A program made the translations under genes and the position numbers. The notes beneath the pieces were generated by a model that ran no database searches, had not been told where the DNA came from, and saw only the letters and a list, made by a program, of their open reading frames with translations. This document shows, piece by piece, positions 40,229-49,087 of a DNA stretch of 59,002 nucleotides. Origin of the DNA: Comamonadaceae bacterium (GTDB lineage: Bacteria > Pseudomonadota > Gammaproteobacteria > Burkholderiales > Burkholderiaceae_C); contig CANFXC010000008.1 of the NCBI GenBank assembly GCA_947450765.1, positions 1-59,002 on the forward strand, given 5' to 3'. Each line of letters starts with the position of its first letter. The stretch's first letter is position 1.

Positions 40229-41167
40229 ATGACTGAGCTGATTCTTCACCATTACCCGACCTCTCCCTTCGCTGAAAAAGTGCGCTTGATGCTCGGCTAC
40301 AAGCATCTGCCTTGGCGCTCAGTTCTGATCCCGATGGTCATGCCCAAGCCGGACGTGCTGGCCCTGACAGGTGGTTACCGCAAGACGCCCGTGCTGCAAA
40401 TCGGTGCCGATATGTACTGCGACACAGCGCTGATCGCCGATGTCTTGGAGCATCTGCAACCCCAGCCCACCTTGTACCCGGAGCCCGTCAAGGGCTTGGT
40501 GCGCACACTGGCTCAGTGGGGCGACAGCACGCTTTTTTGGGCCGCCATGGCCTACAACATGCAGCCGCGCGGGCTGGCGCAGATTTTTGCCAACACAGCG
40601 CCTGAAGCCTTGCAGGCTTTTCGAGAAGACCGGGGTGCCATGAGTGCCGGCATGATGCGCCTGCGCCCAGCCGACGCAGCAGTGGCCTACAAGTCGTATT
40701 TACGCCGCATCTCGGACATGTTGGACTTGCATCCGTTTTTGATGGGTGATGCGCCTTGTATCGCCGACTTTGCGATGTACCACCCGCTGTGGTTCACGCG
40801 TATGCGGACCCCCGCGCTCGCTGATATTTTGTCACTCACGCCGGCCGTCCAGGACTGGCTGGACCGCATGGCCGCCATCGGCCACGGCGTGCACCAAGCG
40901 TTGAGTTCGGCTGAAGCGATTGCTATCGCCGCAAGCGCAACGCCATTGGCGTTGAAGGACGATATTTTCCAGGACGAACACGGCATTGCACTCGGCTGCC
41001 GCGTGACCATCAGCGCCGAAACCTTTGGCCCCGAGCCGACAGAAGGGGAGTTGATCGCCGCCACGCGCATGCACTATTCGCTGCGGCGAACAGACCCCCG
41101 CGCAGGCACTGTGCACGTGCATTTCCCGCGCATTGGTTACGCGCTCAAGGCTGTGCCAGCGGGCTGA
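40229..41167 (+). CDS. Glutathione S-transferase family protein
   Basis: A 312-aa protein with an N-terminal thioredoxin-like domain (ELILHHYPTSPFAEKVRLML; GGYRKTPVLQIGADMYCDTA with the cis-proline and DTALIADVLE glutathione-binding segment). An all-helical C-terminal domain carries FLMGDAPCIADFAMYHPLW, and an extra C-terminal stretch of about 80 aa ends in a beta-rich tail. AGGAGA lies just upstream of the ATG. It is longer than typical GSTs (about 210 aa), and the function of the tail is unknown. It follows the dead oxidoreductase by 64 bp and may share the fadB transcript. Confidence 0.85.
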   Translation: MTELILHHYPTSPFAEKVRLMLGYKHLPWRSVLIPMVMPKPDVLALTGGYRKTPVLQIGADMYCDTALIADVLEHLQPQPTLYPEPVKGLVRTLAQWGDSTLFWAAMAYNMQPRGLAQIFANTAPEALQAFREDRGAMSAGMMRLRPADAAVAYKSYLRRISDMLDLHPFLMGDAPCIADFAMYHPLWFTRMRTPALADILSLTPAVQDWLDRMAAIGHGVHQALSSAEAIAIAASATPLALKDDIFQDEHGIALGCRVTISAETFGPEPTEGELIAATRMHYSLRRTDPRAGTVHVHFPRIGYALKAVPAG

Positions 41168-41190
41168 ACTAGTGCATGGACGGTTCGGGC

Positions 41191-41703
41191 TTAACGCAGG
41201 CGGTTGCCTTCGGCTTCTAAGACCGGGGTCCCAGCAGACCGTTCCAAACGGTCTTCAAGTTCACCGATGTAAGCCGCCAGCGTGTTACCCGACTGTTCAA
41301 TACGCGACTCCAAGTCTTCTTGCAAGCGGGCCAAGCGCTCGTCAAGTCGTTGGCTGTCTTGAGCTTCTCGCTCGGCCATGGCATGGCTCTCAGCAGCCAG
41401 ATACTGCTGCAACTCGGTGAAACGCGAGGTTTCGGCTTTGTCCGCCAGTTCGCGCTGGGCTTTGAGTTCACGCGCAGTACGCCGGTTCTCGATCAAATAC
41501 GCGCTTTTGGCATAGGCGCTAAAAAGCAGAAAAACCACCAACACCGCCACCAAACCGACCAGCATGACCATCGCCAAAGGCGCTTGCACACGGGTGAAAC
41601 CGAGGCTCAGCAGGCTGAGTCGGTTGAACTCTTCGAAGTTCAAGGCCACGAAGGCCGCCATCAAGACGATGCCCACTATCAGCAAAATAGACCGTATGCG
41701 CAT
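41191..41703 (-). CDS. LapA-domain membrane protein with C-terminal coiled coil
   Basis: A 170-aa protein with two N-terminal membrane helices (RSILLIVGIVLMAAFVALNF and APLAMVMLVGLVAVLVVFLLF), then a long charged helix (about 75-165) rich in Glu, Arg and Gln, consistent with a cytoplasmic coiled coil. The layout resembles LapA-domain (DUF1049) proteins, which in E. coli help lipopolysaccharide assembly. ATG 41703 has GGGAG 5 nt upstream. The frame stays open far upstream through the tex antisense strand, which is not coding. The exact role in this lineage is unknown. Confidence 0.78.
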   Translation of the reverse strand: MRIRSILLIVGIVLMAAFVALNFEEFNRLSLLSLGFTRVQAPLAMVMLVGLVAVLVVFLLFSAYAKSAYLIENRRTARELKAQRELADKAETSRFTELQQYLAAESHAMAEREAQDSQRLDERLARLQEDLESRIEQSGNTLAAYIGELEDRLERSAGTPVLEAEGNRLR

Positions 41704-41799
41704 CGAAGCTCCCATTAAAGCTTCATCATACGCAGAGCTTGTCGCAGGGGCTGTGGGAGAATTGCCCGTCATTTTTCTTCCGTTACCAACCTCTCCCCC

Positions 41800-44199
41800 A
41801 TGCAGAAAATCATCTGGCAAATCGCCGCAGAAATCAAAGTTCAAGAGCAACAGATTCGGGTCGCCGTGGAACTGCTTGACGGCGGTGCAACCGTGCCTTT
41901 CATTGCCCGCTACCGCAAGGAAGTCACGGGTGGACTCGACGATATTCAGCTGCGTGAACTGGAAGCCCGGCTGGGGTATTTGAGAGAGCTTGAAGACCGC
42001 CGTGAAACAGTGCTCAAAAGCATTGAGGAGCAGGGGAAATTGACCCCAGAGCTGCGCCGCGCGATAGACGCTGCTGGCACCAAGCAAGACCTGGAAGACT
42101 TGTACTTGCCCTACAAACCGAGGCGTCGCACCAAGGGCCAGATTGCCCGAGAGTCGGGCATTGAGCCACTGGCCGATGCGCTGTTTGCCGACCCGATGCT
42201 GGTGCCGCAAGACGCTGCCTTGCCTTATGTCAAAGCGGAAAAGAATGAGAGCGGTGACGATTTCACGACTGTGCAAGCGGTACTGGATGGCGTACGCGAC
42301 ATCTTGAGCGAGCGCTGGGCCGAAGACGCGCCGCTGGTGCAGTCGCTGCGTGCCTGGCTGTGGAGTGAAGGGCTGTTCGCCTCGAAGCTGGTTGCCGGCA
42401 AAGACGAAAACCATCCTGACAACGCCAAGTTTCGCGATTACTTCGCCTACGACGAACCGATTGGCCGCGTCCCCTCGCACCGGGCACTGGCCGTGTTTCG
42501 CGGGCGCGGGCTTGAGATTCTGGATGCCAAACTGGTCTTGCCCGAGCCGCCGGTGAGCGTCAGCCCCGTGGGTGCCAAGGCTGCACCGACGGTCTCGGTC
42601 GCGGAAGGCAAAATTGCGTTGCACTTGGGTTGGAGCCACAAAGCTCGTCCGGCAGATGACTTGCTGCGCAAATGCGTGACGTGGACGTGGCGCGTCAAAC
42701 TCAGCTTGTCGATTGAGCGTGACCTCTTCACGCGACTGCGCGAAGACGCTGAAAAAGTCGCCATCAAGGTGTTTGCCGACAACCTGCGAGACCTGCTACT
42801 GGCCGCACCGGCCGGCCCGCGCGTGGTGATGGGTCTCGACCCGGGCATTCGCACCGGCGTCAAAGTGGCGGTGGTCGACGCCACCGGCAAACTGGTGGAG
42901 ACCGCCACGGTGTTTCCGCACGAGCCGCGCAAAGACTGGGAAGGCTCGCTGCACACGCTGGCCAAGCTCAGCGAAAAACACGGCGTCAATCTGATCGCCA
43001 TCGGCAATGGCACGGCCAGCCGCGAAACCGACAAGCTGGCCGCCGACCTCATCAAGCGGATCACCCAACACGCGGAGTCAACCGGAACCGCATGGCCGAT
43101 TGACAAAGTCGTGGTCAGCGAAGCTGGCGCTTCCGTCTATTCAGCCAGTGAATTCGCCTCACAAGAAATGCCCGATGTCGATGTCAGTTTGCGCGGAGCC
43201 GCCAGCATTGCGCGGCGCTTGCAAGACCCGCTGGCCGAGCTGGTCAAGATTGACCCGAAATCCATCGGCGTGGGCCAGTACCAACACGACGTCAACCAAA
43301 GCGAGTTGGCGCGCAGCCTGGACACCGTGGTTGAAGACTGCGTCAACAGCGTTGGCGTGGACCTGAACACCGCCAGCGTGCCTTTGTTGGCACGCGTCTC
43401 TGGCCTGAGCCAAACGGTGGCCAAGTCGGTGGTGCGCTGGCGTGATGCCAACGGCGCCTTCACCAGCCGCGCAGACCTCTTGAAAGTCACCGGCTTGGGC
43501 GCCAAAACCTTTGAGCAAAGCGCCGGATTTTTGCGTTTGCACGCCAGCAGCAATCCGCTGGACATGACCGGGGTTCACCCTGAAACCTACCCGGTGGTCG
43601 AAAAAATCATCGCCCACACCGGCAAGCCGGTGGCCGAACTCATGGGCCGTGCCGAGATGCTCAAGACACTACGGCCCGAGCTTTTTGCGAATGAAAAATT
43701 CGGCGTTATCACCGTCAAAGACATTTTGGCGGAACTCGAAAAGCCGGGCCGTGACCCGCGCCCAGACTTCAAGGTGGCGCGTTTCAACGACGGTGTCGAA
43801 GACATCAAAGACTTGGTTGAAGGCATGACACTAGAAGGCACCGTGAGCAATGTGGCGGCCTTTGGTGCCTTTGTCGACATCGGTGTGCATCAGGACGGTC
43901 TGGTGCATGTGAGCCAGCTGGCCAACAAGTTCGTCACCGACGCGCGTGAAGTCGTGAAGACGGGTGACATCGTCAAGGTCCGCGTGACTGAAGTCGACGT
44001 GGCCCGCAAACGCATCGGCTTGAGTATGAAGCTCGACGCCGCCCCTGCGCGCCGTGACGCGCCGCGTGACAACAAGTTTGAAGGTGCAGCCCGTGGCGCG
44101 AGGATGCCTAATCAAAACTTCGCCAGTCGAAATGAGCCAACAGGGCAGGGCAGTGCCATGGCGTCCGCTTTTGCCAAGCTGCAAAGCTTGAAGAAATAG
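41800..44199 (+). CDS. tex: Tex-family RNA-binding transcription accessory protein
   Basis: A 799-aa nucleic-acid-binding protein of the Tex/Spt6 group, affecting transcript handling and toxin expression in some bacteria. The N-terminal helical region (KIIWQIAAEIKVQEQQI, VPFIARYRKEVTGGLDD) is followed by a YqgF/RuvX-like domain (RVVMGLDPGIRTGVKVAVVD). Helix-hairpin-helix modules follow (SVPLLARVSGLSQTVAKSVV; LLKVTGLGAKTFEQSAGFL). A C-terminal S1 domain is at about 665-740 (GTVSNVAAFGAFVDIGVHQD). The tail is variable and Asn/Arg-rich. It starts at ATG 41800, 97 bp from the divergent LapA-like gene. Confidence 0.96.
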   Translation: MQKIIWQIAAEIKVQEQQIRVAVELLDGGATVPFIARYRKEVTGGLDDIQLRELEARLGYLRELEDRRETVLKSIEEQGKLTPELRRAIDAAGTKQDLEDLYLPYKPRRRTKGQIARESGIEPLADALFADPMLVPQDAALPYVKAEKNESGDDFTTVQAVLDGVRDILSERWAEDAPLVQSLRAWLWSEGLFASKLVAGKDENHPDNAKFRDYFAYDEPIGRVPSHRALAVFRGRGLEILDAKLVLPEPPVSVSPVGAKAAPTVSVAEGKIALHLGWSHKARPADDLLRKCVTWTWRVKLSLSIERDLFTRLREDAEKVAIKVFADNLRDLLLAAPAGPRVVMGLDPGIRTGVKVAVVDATGKLVETATVFPHEPRKDWEGSLHTLAKLSEKHGVNLIAIGNGTASRETDKLAADLIKRITQHAESTGTAWPIDKVVVSEAGASVYSASEFASQEMPDVDVSLRGAASIARRLQDPLAELVKIDPKSIGVGQYQHDVNQSELARSLDTVVEDCVNSVGVDLNTASVPLLARVSGLSQTVAKSVVRWRDANGAFTSRADLLKVTGLGAKTFEQSAGFLRLHASSNPLDMTGVHPETYPVVEKIIAHTGKPVAELMGRAEMLKTLRPELFANEKFGVITVKDILAELEKPGRDPRPDFKVARFNDGVEDIKDLVEGMTLEGTVSNVAAFGAFVDIGVHQDGLVHVSQLANKFVTDAREVVKTGDIVKVRVTEVDVARKRIGLSMKLDAAPARRDAPRDNKFEGAARGARMPNQNFASRNEPTGQGSAMASAFAKLQSLKK

Positions 44200-44372
44200 A
44201 GCCGACTGCATCGACGCTGGCAACATCTCCCGATACTCTTGGGCGGTGGCGATGCGTGGATTGGTCAGGTGATCTTGACCATCTTGCACGCCGTCAAAAG
44301 CGGCGGGCTCCTGCAGCCCCGTTTGACTTGGCGCAAGCTTTTGACATTCGCGTGGGCGTGTAGATGGCCGAC

Positions 44373-44414
44373 TTGACTTACATCAATCCTCAGTTTGGCT
44401 CTGCGCCGTTCAAT
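44373..44414 (+). promoter_or_regulatory. FNR-like box and -10 element of ompW
   Basis: TTGACTTACATCAA (44373-44386) fits TTGAT-N4-ATCAA at 9 of 10 positions. TTCAAT at 44409-44414 matches four of six bases of the -10 consensus. It lies where a start at about 44421 would put the box centre at -41.5, the classical FNR-activated (class II) spacing. No -35 is needed in such promoters. OmpW expression is oxygen/FNR-linked in enteric bacteria, which fits. Confidence 0.6.
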
Positions 44415-44452
44415 CGGGGTTGGGAATGTTCCCTGTTTCAACAAAGTCAACA

Positions 44453-45043
44453 ATGAAAAAAAGAATCATCGCCACTGCTGTTTTATGCACCTTGGTAGCC
44501 GGTGCCGCCATGGCTCAGCAGGCCAAAGAGGGCCCATGGATGGTTCGTGCCCGTGCCGTTCATTTGGAAAGCGCCAACGGCGACACCACCGGCTTGGGCT
44601 TAGGCATCGACAACAAATGGATTCCTGAAGTCGACATCAGCTACTTCTTCAACAAAAACATGGCAGTCGAGCTGGTTCTCACCGTGCCACAAAAACAAAC
44701 ACTGTCAAACAGCACTGCTGTGATGGGGACGCTCAAGCATTTACCGCCCACACTGATGGCGCAATACCACTTTGACGCCGGCAGCTACAAGCCCTATGTC
44801 GGTGCGGGTATCAACTACACGCGATTTTCAAGTGTCAACATCGGCGGCCCGACGCTTGAAAAAGACAGCTGGGGTCCAGCCTTGCAAGTCGGTGTGGACA
44901 TTCCCCTGACCGGAAATATGTATCTCAACGTTGACGTGAAGAAAGTTCTCATCCGTACCGATGTGTTTGCCGGCGCGACGAACTTGGGCACTTTCAAAAT
45001 TGATCCTTTGTTGGTGGGCGTGGGTCTGGGCTGGCGCTTTTAA
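44453..45043 (+). CDS. ompW: OmpW-family outer membrane protein
   Basis: A 196-aa eight-stranded beta-barrel. ATG 44453 opens a clear signal peptide (KKRIIATAVLCTLVAGAAMA) followed by QQAKEGPWMVRARAVHLE. Family signatures are IPEVDISYFFNKNMAVELVL, YHFDAGSYKPYVGAGINYTR and the C-terminal strand VGVGLGWRF ending in the aromatic residue used for barrel assembly. OmpW forms a hydrophobic channel for small nonpolar solutes and responds to stress and oxygen. An FNR-like promoter precedes it. Confidence 0.93.
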   Translation: MKKRIIATAVLCTLVAGAAMAQQAKEGPWMVRARAVHLESANGDTTGLGLGIDNKWIPEVDISYFFNKNMAVELVLTVPQKQTLSNSTAVMGTLKHLPPTLMAQYHFDAGSYKPYVGAGINYTRFSSVNIGGPTLEKDSWGPALQVGVDIPLTGNMYLNVDVKKVLIRTDVFAGATNLGTFKIDPLLVGVGLGWRF

Positions 45044-45302
45044 GGTTTGAGTTTGTGGGCGCAGGGCGTGGAGCTAGTTCAGCTTTTCCGTTGCGCTCAC
45101 AGCAAGTGACTTCTTGAGTGGCCTTCGTCACGGTGGATCGCCTCACTCATTCAGGCTTTGGCCTGCGGTCGCTTGGTTATTTGACACCTTGGACACGAGC
45201 GGACGGCTTCAGTTTTCGACACAACGGTATCATTGCAAGCGCCTCAAGAGCCGAAGACCGTAAACCCCGAAGTTTGTGCCTTGACGTGGCATATTTGATG
45301 CC

Positions 45303-46271
45303 ATGAAGACCCACGAGCCCGAACAGCTGTTAACCCCTGCGATGCGCAGTGTTGCGTCAGCCATGGCGCGGGCTAAACGCCCCCCTTTTTACAGCATGAC
45401 GCCGAGACAAGCCAGAGCGACCTACGAAATGGGTGCTGGCGTGCTGGAATTGCCTGTCCGGGCACTGGCGAAAGTGCATGATTTCAACCTCCCGGCCCGA
45501 GACGGATATTCCCTTCCTGCGCGTCTTTATGTGCCGCGTGAGGTCAGTCAGAACCAAGGGACTTGGCCCACCTTGCTCTATTTTCATGGCGGCGGTTTCA
45601 CAATTGGCAGCATCAACTCGCACGATGTTCTGTGCCGCGAACTGAGCTCTGGTGCCGACTGCGCGGTGGTCTCGGTGAACTACCGGCTGGCACCCGAGCA
45701 CAAGTTTCCAACCGCGGTGCACGATGCTTGGGACGCGCTGCTGGGACTGGTCGCGATGGCCAACACCTTGGGGCTGGATGCCAGCCGCTTGGCAGTAGGC
45801 GGCGACAGCGCTGGCGGCACTTTGGCGGCTGTTTGCGCCGTGCTGGCGCGTGACGCGGGCTTGCCGCTGGCGCTGCAATTGTTAATTTACCCGGGATGTG
45901 CGGCGCACCAGGACACACGTTCGCATCACACCTTTGCGCACGGTTTTGTCTTGGACGAGCCCAGCATCACTTGGTTTTTCAACCAATACATCCGCACCCC
46001 GGCAGACCGTGACGACTGGCGCTTTGCACCATTGAATGCGGCTGATGTGGATGGCGTAGCGCCCACTTGGCTGGGCTTGGCTGAATGCGACCCGCTGGTG
46101 GATGAAGGTTTGCTTTACGCTGATAAATTACGGGCGGCTGGCGTCGCGGTTGATCTTGAAATTTACCGCGGCGTGACACACGAGTTCATCAAAATGGGCC
46201 GTGCTATTCCTGAAGCCGTGAAAGCACAAGCTGATGCAGCACAGGCTTTGCGCCTGGCGTTTGGAACGTGA
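45303..46271 (+). CDS. Alpha/beta hydrolase (HSL-family esterase)
   Basis: A 322-aa hydrolase of the hormone-sensitive-lipase (family IV) type. The oxyanion motif is YFHGGGFTIGS. The catalytic triad reads S169 (GGDSAGGTL), D263 (ECDPLVDEG) and H293 (VTHEFIKMG). NYRLAPEHKFPTAVHDAWDA is also characteristic. It probably hydrolyses short-chain carboxyl esters in the cytoplasm; no signal peptide is seen. Its stop overlaps the next gene's GTG by 4 nt (GTGA). Confidence 0.92.
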   Translation: MKTHEPEQLLTPAMRSVASAMARAKRPPFYSMTPRQARATYEMGAGVLELPVRALAKVHDFNLPARDGYSLPARLYVPREVSQNQGTWPTLLYFHGGGFTIGSINSHDVLCRELSSGADCAVVSVNYRLAPEHKFPTAVHDAWDALLGLVAMANTLGLDASRLAVGGDSAGGTLAAVCAVLARDAGLPLALQLLIYPGCAAHQDTRSHHTFAHGFVLDEPSITWFFNQYIRTPADRDDWRFAPLNAADVDGVAPTWLGLAECDPLVDEGLLYADKLRAAGVAVDLEIYRGVTHEFIKMGRAIPEAVKAQADAAQALRLAFGT

Positions 46272-47185
46272 CAACGCCAATCAAAAATGGGAAAAATGAC
46301 GCCATGACAAAGCTGAGCCAACGTCCACCCCAGCTGGAGGATTTTCGTTTTTCACATCGACTGCGTGTCCGTTGGGCTGAAGTTGACATGCAAAAAATCG
46401 TCTTCAACGCCCACTATCTGATGTACTTTGACACGGCCATCGCCGACTACTGGCGCAGGCTGGCCTTGCCTTACGAAGACGCTATGCAGGCACTGGGCGG
46501 TGAGCTTTACGTCAAAAAAGTCAGCATGGAATACCACGCATCGGCGAGATTTGACGACCCGTTAGACGTGGCGCTGCAATGTCTGAACATCGGAAATTCT
46601 TCGATAGTGTTCAGTGGTGCTATTTATCGAGGTGACGCGCTCCTCGTGACCTGCGAGTTGCTCTATGTATTTGCCGATCCGATCACCCAACGCTCTTGCC
46701 AGGTGCCTGAAGCGTTCCGCAAAGTGCTTGAAAATTTTGAAGCCGGACTGCCCGTTCTGACACTGAAAACGGGTCACTGGGACGAATTGGGTTGGGATGC
46801 GATGGAACTTCGCATTGAGGTCTTTGTCGATGAGCAACGGATTCCATTGGCGCTGGAGAACGATGCGGACGACGACGCAGCCTTTCATGCCGTGGCTTAC
46901 AACGGCTTGGGTCAAGTGGTGGCGACAGGGCGTTTACTCAAAGCTCAGCAGGGACAGGGCCGGATTGGCCGGATGGCTGTCAAACGCGTGCTCAGAGGCA
47001 CAGGGCAGGGGGCGGCAGTTTTGACCGCATTGCTGACAGAGGCGACCCGGCGCGGTGACAGAGAAATAGCGCTGCACGCGCAAACCAGCGCCCAAGGTTT
47101 TTATGAACGGCTTGGTTTCAAGGCGCGTGGCGAGGTGTTTGACGAAGTCGGTTTGACACACATTGAGATGTTTCTCACGCTGTGA
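46268..47185 (+). CDS. Fusion of YbgC-like acyl-CoA thioesterase and GNAT acetyltransferase
   Basis: A 305-aa two-domain protein. Residues about 20-150 are a hotdog thioesterase (RVRWAEVDMQKIVFNAHYLM, where D matches the catalytic Asp of YbgC; VSMEYHASARFDDPLDVAL). Residues about 160-305 are an ElaA-like GNAT domain (RIEVFVDEQRIPLALENDAD, IGRMAVKRVLRGTGQGAAVL, HAQTSAQGFYERLGFKARGE). GTG 46268 overlaps the esterase stop; ATG 46304 (MTKLSQRPPQLEDF) is an equally plausible start giving 293 aa. Both domains use acyl-CoA, but the substrates are unknown. No internal stop or frameshift splits the domains. Confidence 0.85.
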   Translation: MTTPIKNGKNDAMTKLSQRPPQLEDFRFSHRLRVRWAEVDMQKIVFNAHYLMYFDTAIADYWRRLALPYEDAMQALGGELYVKKVSMEYHASARFDDPLDVALQCLNIGNSSIVFSGAIYRGDALLVTCELLYVFADPITQRSCQVPEAFRKVLENFEAGLPVLTLKTGHWDELGWDAMELRIEVFVDEQRIPLALENDADDDAAFHAVAYNGLGQVVATGRLLKAQQGQGRIGRMAVKRVLRGTGQGAAVLTALLTEATRRGDREIALHAQTSAQGFYERLGFKARGEVFDEVGLTHIEMFLTL

Positions 47186-47210
47186 GCTCTACGCCAAAGC
47201 GCTTGTCATG

Positions 47211-48086
47211 TCAGGTCCTCAATGGCCAGGTCAGCTTCACCATCGGTTCGACGGCCTCGCCGCTCTCATACGGCTGAACCGCTATCGTTTTTTCGCACAG
47301 GGTTGCGCTGAAACTTCCGGTGCTGGGCTGCGCTGACACCCACATCAGTGTGCTGCACAGCGTTCCGTAACCCCGCTCGGGCATGTCGATCAACGCGCTA
47401 GACAAGGCATGTTCAAGCGCCGGTGCAACGCCGGTATCGGGCAACGTATGGATCGCTGCACGTTGCGAGTTGGCCAGTGCCGGCCACAAAATACGGGCCA
47501 GCGCGGATGCATCACCCGCCGCTTCGGCCTCGGTCAGGGCCGCATGCATGGCGGCTTTCAGCCCCTGCGTTTTGGGCCAGGGCGTGTCGAGCAAGGCGTT
47601 TGACAAACCATAGATACCGGGTGGAAGCGACATCGTTTGCCAGCCTGTCGCCGTCAAACGGCTGTTCAGCGGTGCAACACCGGCCAGCAGGTCGCCGCGG
47701 TTGCTGGCCCAGGTCCATTCGGCACGAAAAAAATCGCCCAACACCAAATTACAGCCGCCGTAGGACTTAGCGTCGTTTGTGGCTAGAAATTCAGCCGCAT
47801 CCATCTGACCTTCGAGCCAGCGCAGCGGCAATTCGCCACGCGACAAAGTCCCAACGACCGGATCGGGTTCTCGAACATTGGTCAGCAGCGCGATACGGCC
47901 GCTGGGTGTGCAGCCCATCCAGGTGCCTCCCGCGCGCAAGTCACGGCCCGACAACAGCGTGTTGTCGCCAGGCGTGATCCAGACCGCCAGCGGCAAGGTC
48001 GGGCGGTCGCGGAATTCGTCGCGATTGGAAGCGATCACCAGCGGCCAGCGAGCTGAAGCGGCAATCGCGATGGCCAGCAGACACAT
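47211..48086 (-). CDS. NRDE (TANGO2-like) family protein
   Basis: A 291-aa protein with the defining N-terminus MCLLAIAIAASARWPLVIASNRDEF; Cys2 and the NRDE motif at about residues 21-24 suggest an Ntn-hydrolase-like fold. GGTWMGCTPSGRIALLTNVRE and KSYGGCNLVLGDF are also conserved. In eukaryotes TANGO2 relates to haem or lipid handling; the bacterial role is unsettled. It starts one base after the ygfZ stop, so it is co-transcribed with a gene for Fe-S enzyme maintenance. Confidence 0.88.
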   Translation of the reverse strand: MCLLAIAIAASARWPLVIASNRDEFRDRPTLPLAVWITPGDNTLLSGRDLRAGGTWMGCTPSGRIALLTNVREPDPVVGTLSRGELPLRWLEGQMDAAEFLATNDAKSYGGCNLVLGDFFRAEWTWASNRGDLLAGVAPLNSRLTATGWQTMSLPPGIYGLSNALLDTPWPKTQGLKAAMHAALTEAEAAGDASALARILWPALANSQRAAIHTLPDTGVAPALEHALSSALIDMPERGYGTLCSTLMWVSAQPSTGSFSATLCEKTIAVQPYESGEAVEPMVKLTWPLRT

Positions 48087-48087
48087 C

Positions 48088-49029
48088 TCAGAGGTCTTCC
48101 AAGAGGGGATACGGCAGCGGCAACAAGGTGAGCAGTGGGCCGCTGGCGGACACTGCCGTCAGATGGCCTTCTGCCGCAGCCGCTGTTTGAATCGACACAA
48201 TCGCGTCAAAACCGCCCGCCGGCGCGGGCGCAGCGGAGGCGACCAGACCGCAGGGTTGCTCGGCGTCGGCGCTGTGAAACACTTCTTGACCCACACTCAA
48301 CTCAGCATCGGCATGGACGATGTAAGCACGGCGCTTGAGCGTGCCGCGAAACTGGCTGCGGGCCACAACTTCTTGGCCTGGGTAGCAGCCTTTCTTGAAG
48401 TTAACGCCGCCGACAGACTCGTAATTCAGCATTTGCGGCACGAACGCTTCAAAAATCGGCTGGGTGATCATGGCGACACCGGAACGCACGCTCAGCCAAT
48501 GCCATTGGCTGAGTTCAATGCTGGAGAAATCGGGTGGCGTCGAACCTGCAGGGGCACACCACAGCGCACGGGAAGTGCTGCCTGCGGGCGGCAAGACCAC
48601 CAAGCTGCCTGAGTCGGTGTCTTGCTTCGACCAAACGCGGCTGACGTCACCGCCTTGGCTGGCCACCACCTCGCCGGTCAATCCGTACAGCATGAATTCA
48701 TCGCTCGCGTCGCTGAGCTTCGCTTTTGCGCGCATCACAAACATAGACAAACGTTTGAGGGTGGCCGGCAAAATATCCAGGCTACAGACCAACAGCAACT
48801 CTTCGTCACTGCGTTTGAGCACGATAAAACTGGCCTGCATGCGTCCTTTGGCGTTGCAAAATGCAGCCAGCCGTGCCTCGGACAAGCCGAGCTGCGCAAC
48901 ATCCTGCGTCAACTGGCCCTGTAAAAAGCTGACGGCGTCTACACCCACGGCGCGGATCACGCCCATGTGCGAAAGCGCGACCTGACCAGATGGCGTGGCG
49001 GAAGACATGGAAGGCGTGGAGGTTTGCAT
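48088..49029 (-). CDS. ygfZ: Folate-binding Fe-S cluster repair protein YgfZ
   Basis: A 313-aa tetrahydrofolate-dependent protein that supports assembly or repair of certain Fe-S enzymes. The diagnostic KGCYPGQEVVAR motif with its cysteine is present at about residues 220-231, as are GVDAVSFLQGQLTQDV and FCNAKGRMQASFIVL. ATG 49029 is used; ATG 49008 is an alternative. A TATGATAAT string ends 6 nt before ATG 49029 on the minus strand. If it is the -10, the mRNA would be leaderless or translation would begin at 49008. It is divergent from mltG across 58 bp. Confidence 0.93.
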   Translation of the reverse strand: MQTSTPSMSSATPSGQVALSHMGVIRAVGVDAVSFLQGQLTQDVAQLGLSEARLAAFCNAKGRMQASFIVLKRSDEELLLVCSLDILPATLKRLSMFVMRAKAKLSDASDEFMLYGLTGEVVASQGGDVSRVWSKQDTDSGSLVVLPPAGSTSRALWCAPAGSTPPDFSSIELSQWHWLSVRSGVAMITQPIFEAFVPQMLNYESVGGVNFKKGCYPGQEVVARSQFRGTLKRRAYIVHADAELSVGQEVFHSADAEQPCGLVASAAPAPAGGFDAIVSIQTAAAAEGHLTAVSASGPLLTLLPLPYPLLEDL

Positions 49030-49087
49030 CCCTGAATTATCATAGCCATCGGGTTTTAATGATGGCTTTGCTCAAGGTGGTCCACTG

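Noticed and set aside
41191..42639. 482-aa reading frame ending with the LapA-like protein
   Set aside because: Only the last 170 residues look like protein. The rest is the complement of tex, and a good ribosome-binding site precedes ATG 41703.
44200..44372. Possible gene remnant between tex and ompW
   Set aside because: Short frames on both strands have no recognisable family sequence, so I see nothing supportable there.
45181..45186. TTGACA, a perfect -35 hexamer upstream of the esterase gene
   Set aside because: No acceptable -10 lies 16-18 bp downstream (CGGCTT at 17 bp).
45118..45306. 62-aa frame between ompW and the esterase
   Set aside because: It has a non-ATG start, no recognisable features and no ribosome-binding site. 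The 259-bp gap shows no other convincing element.
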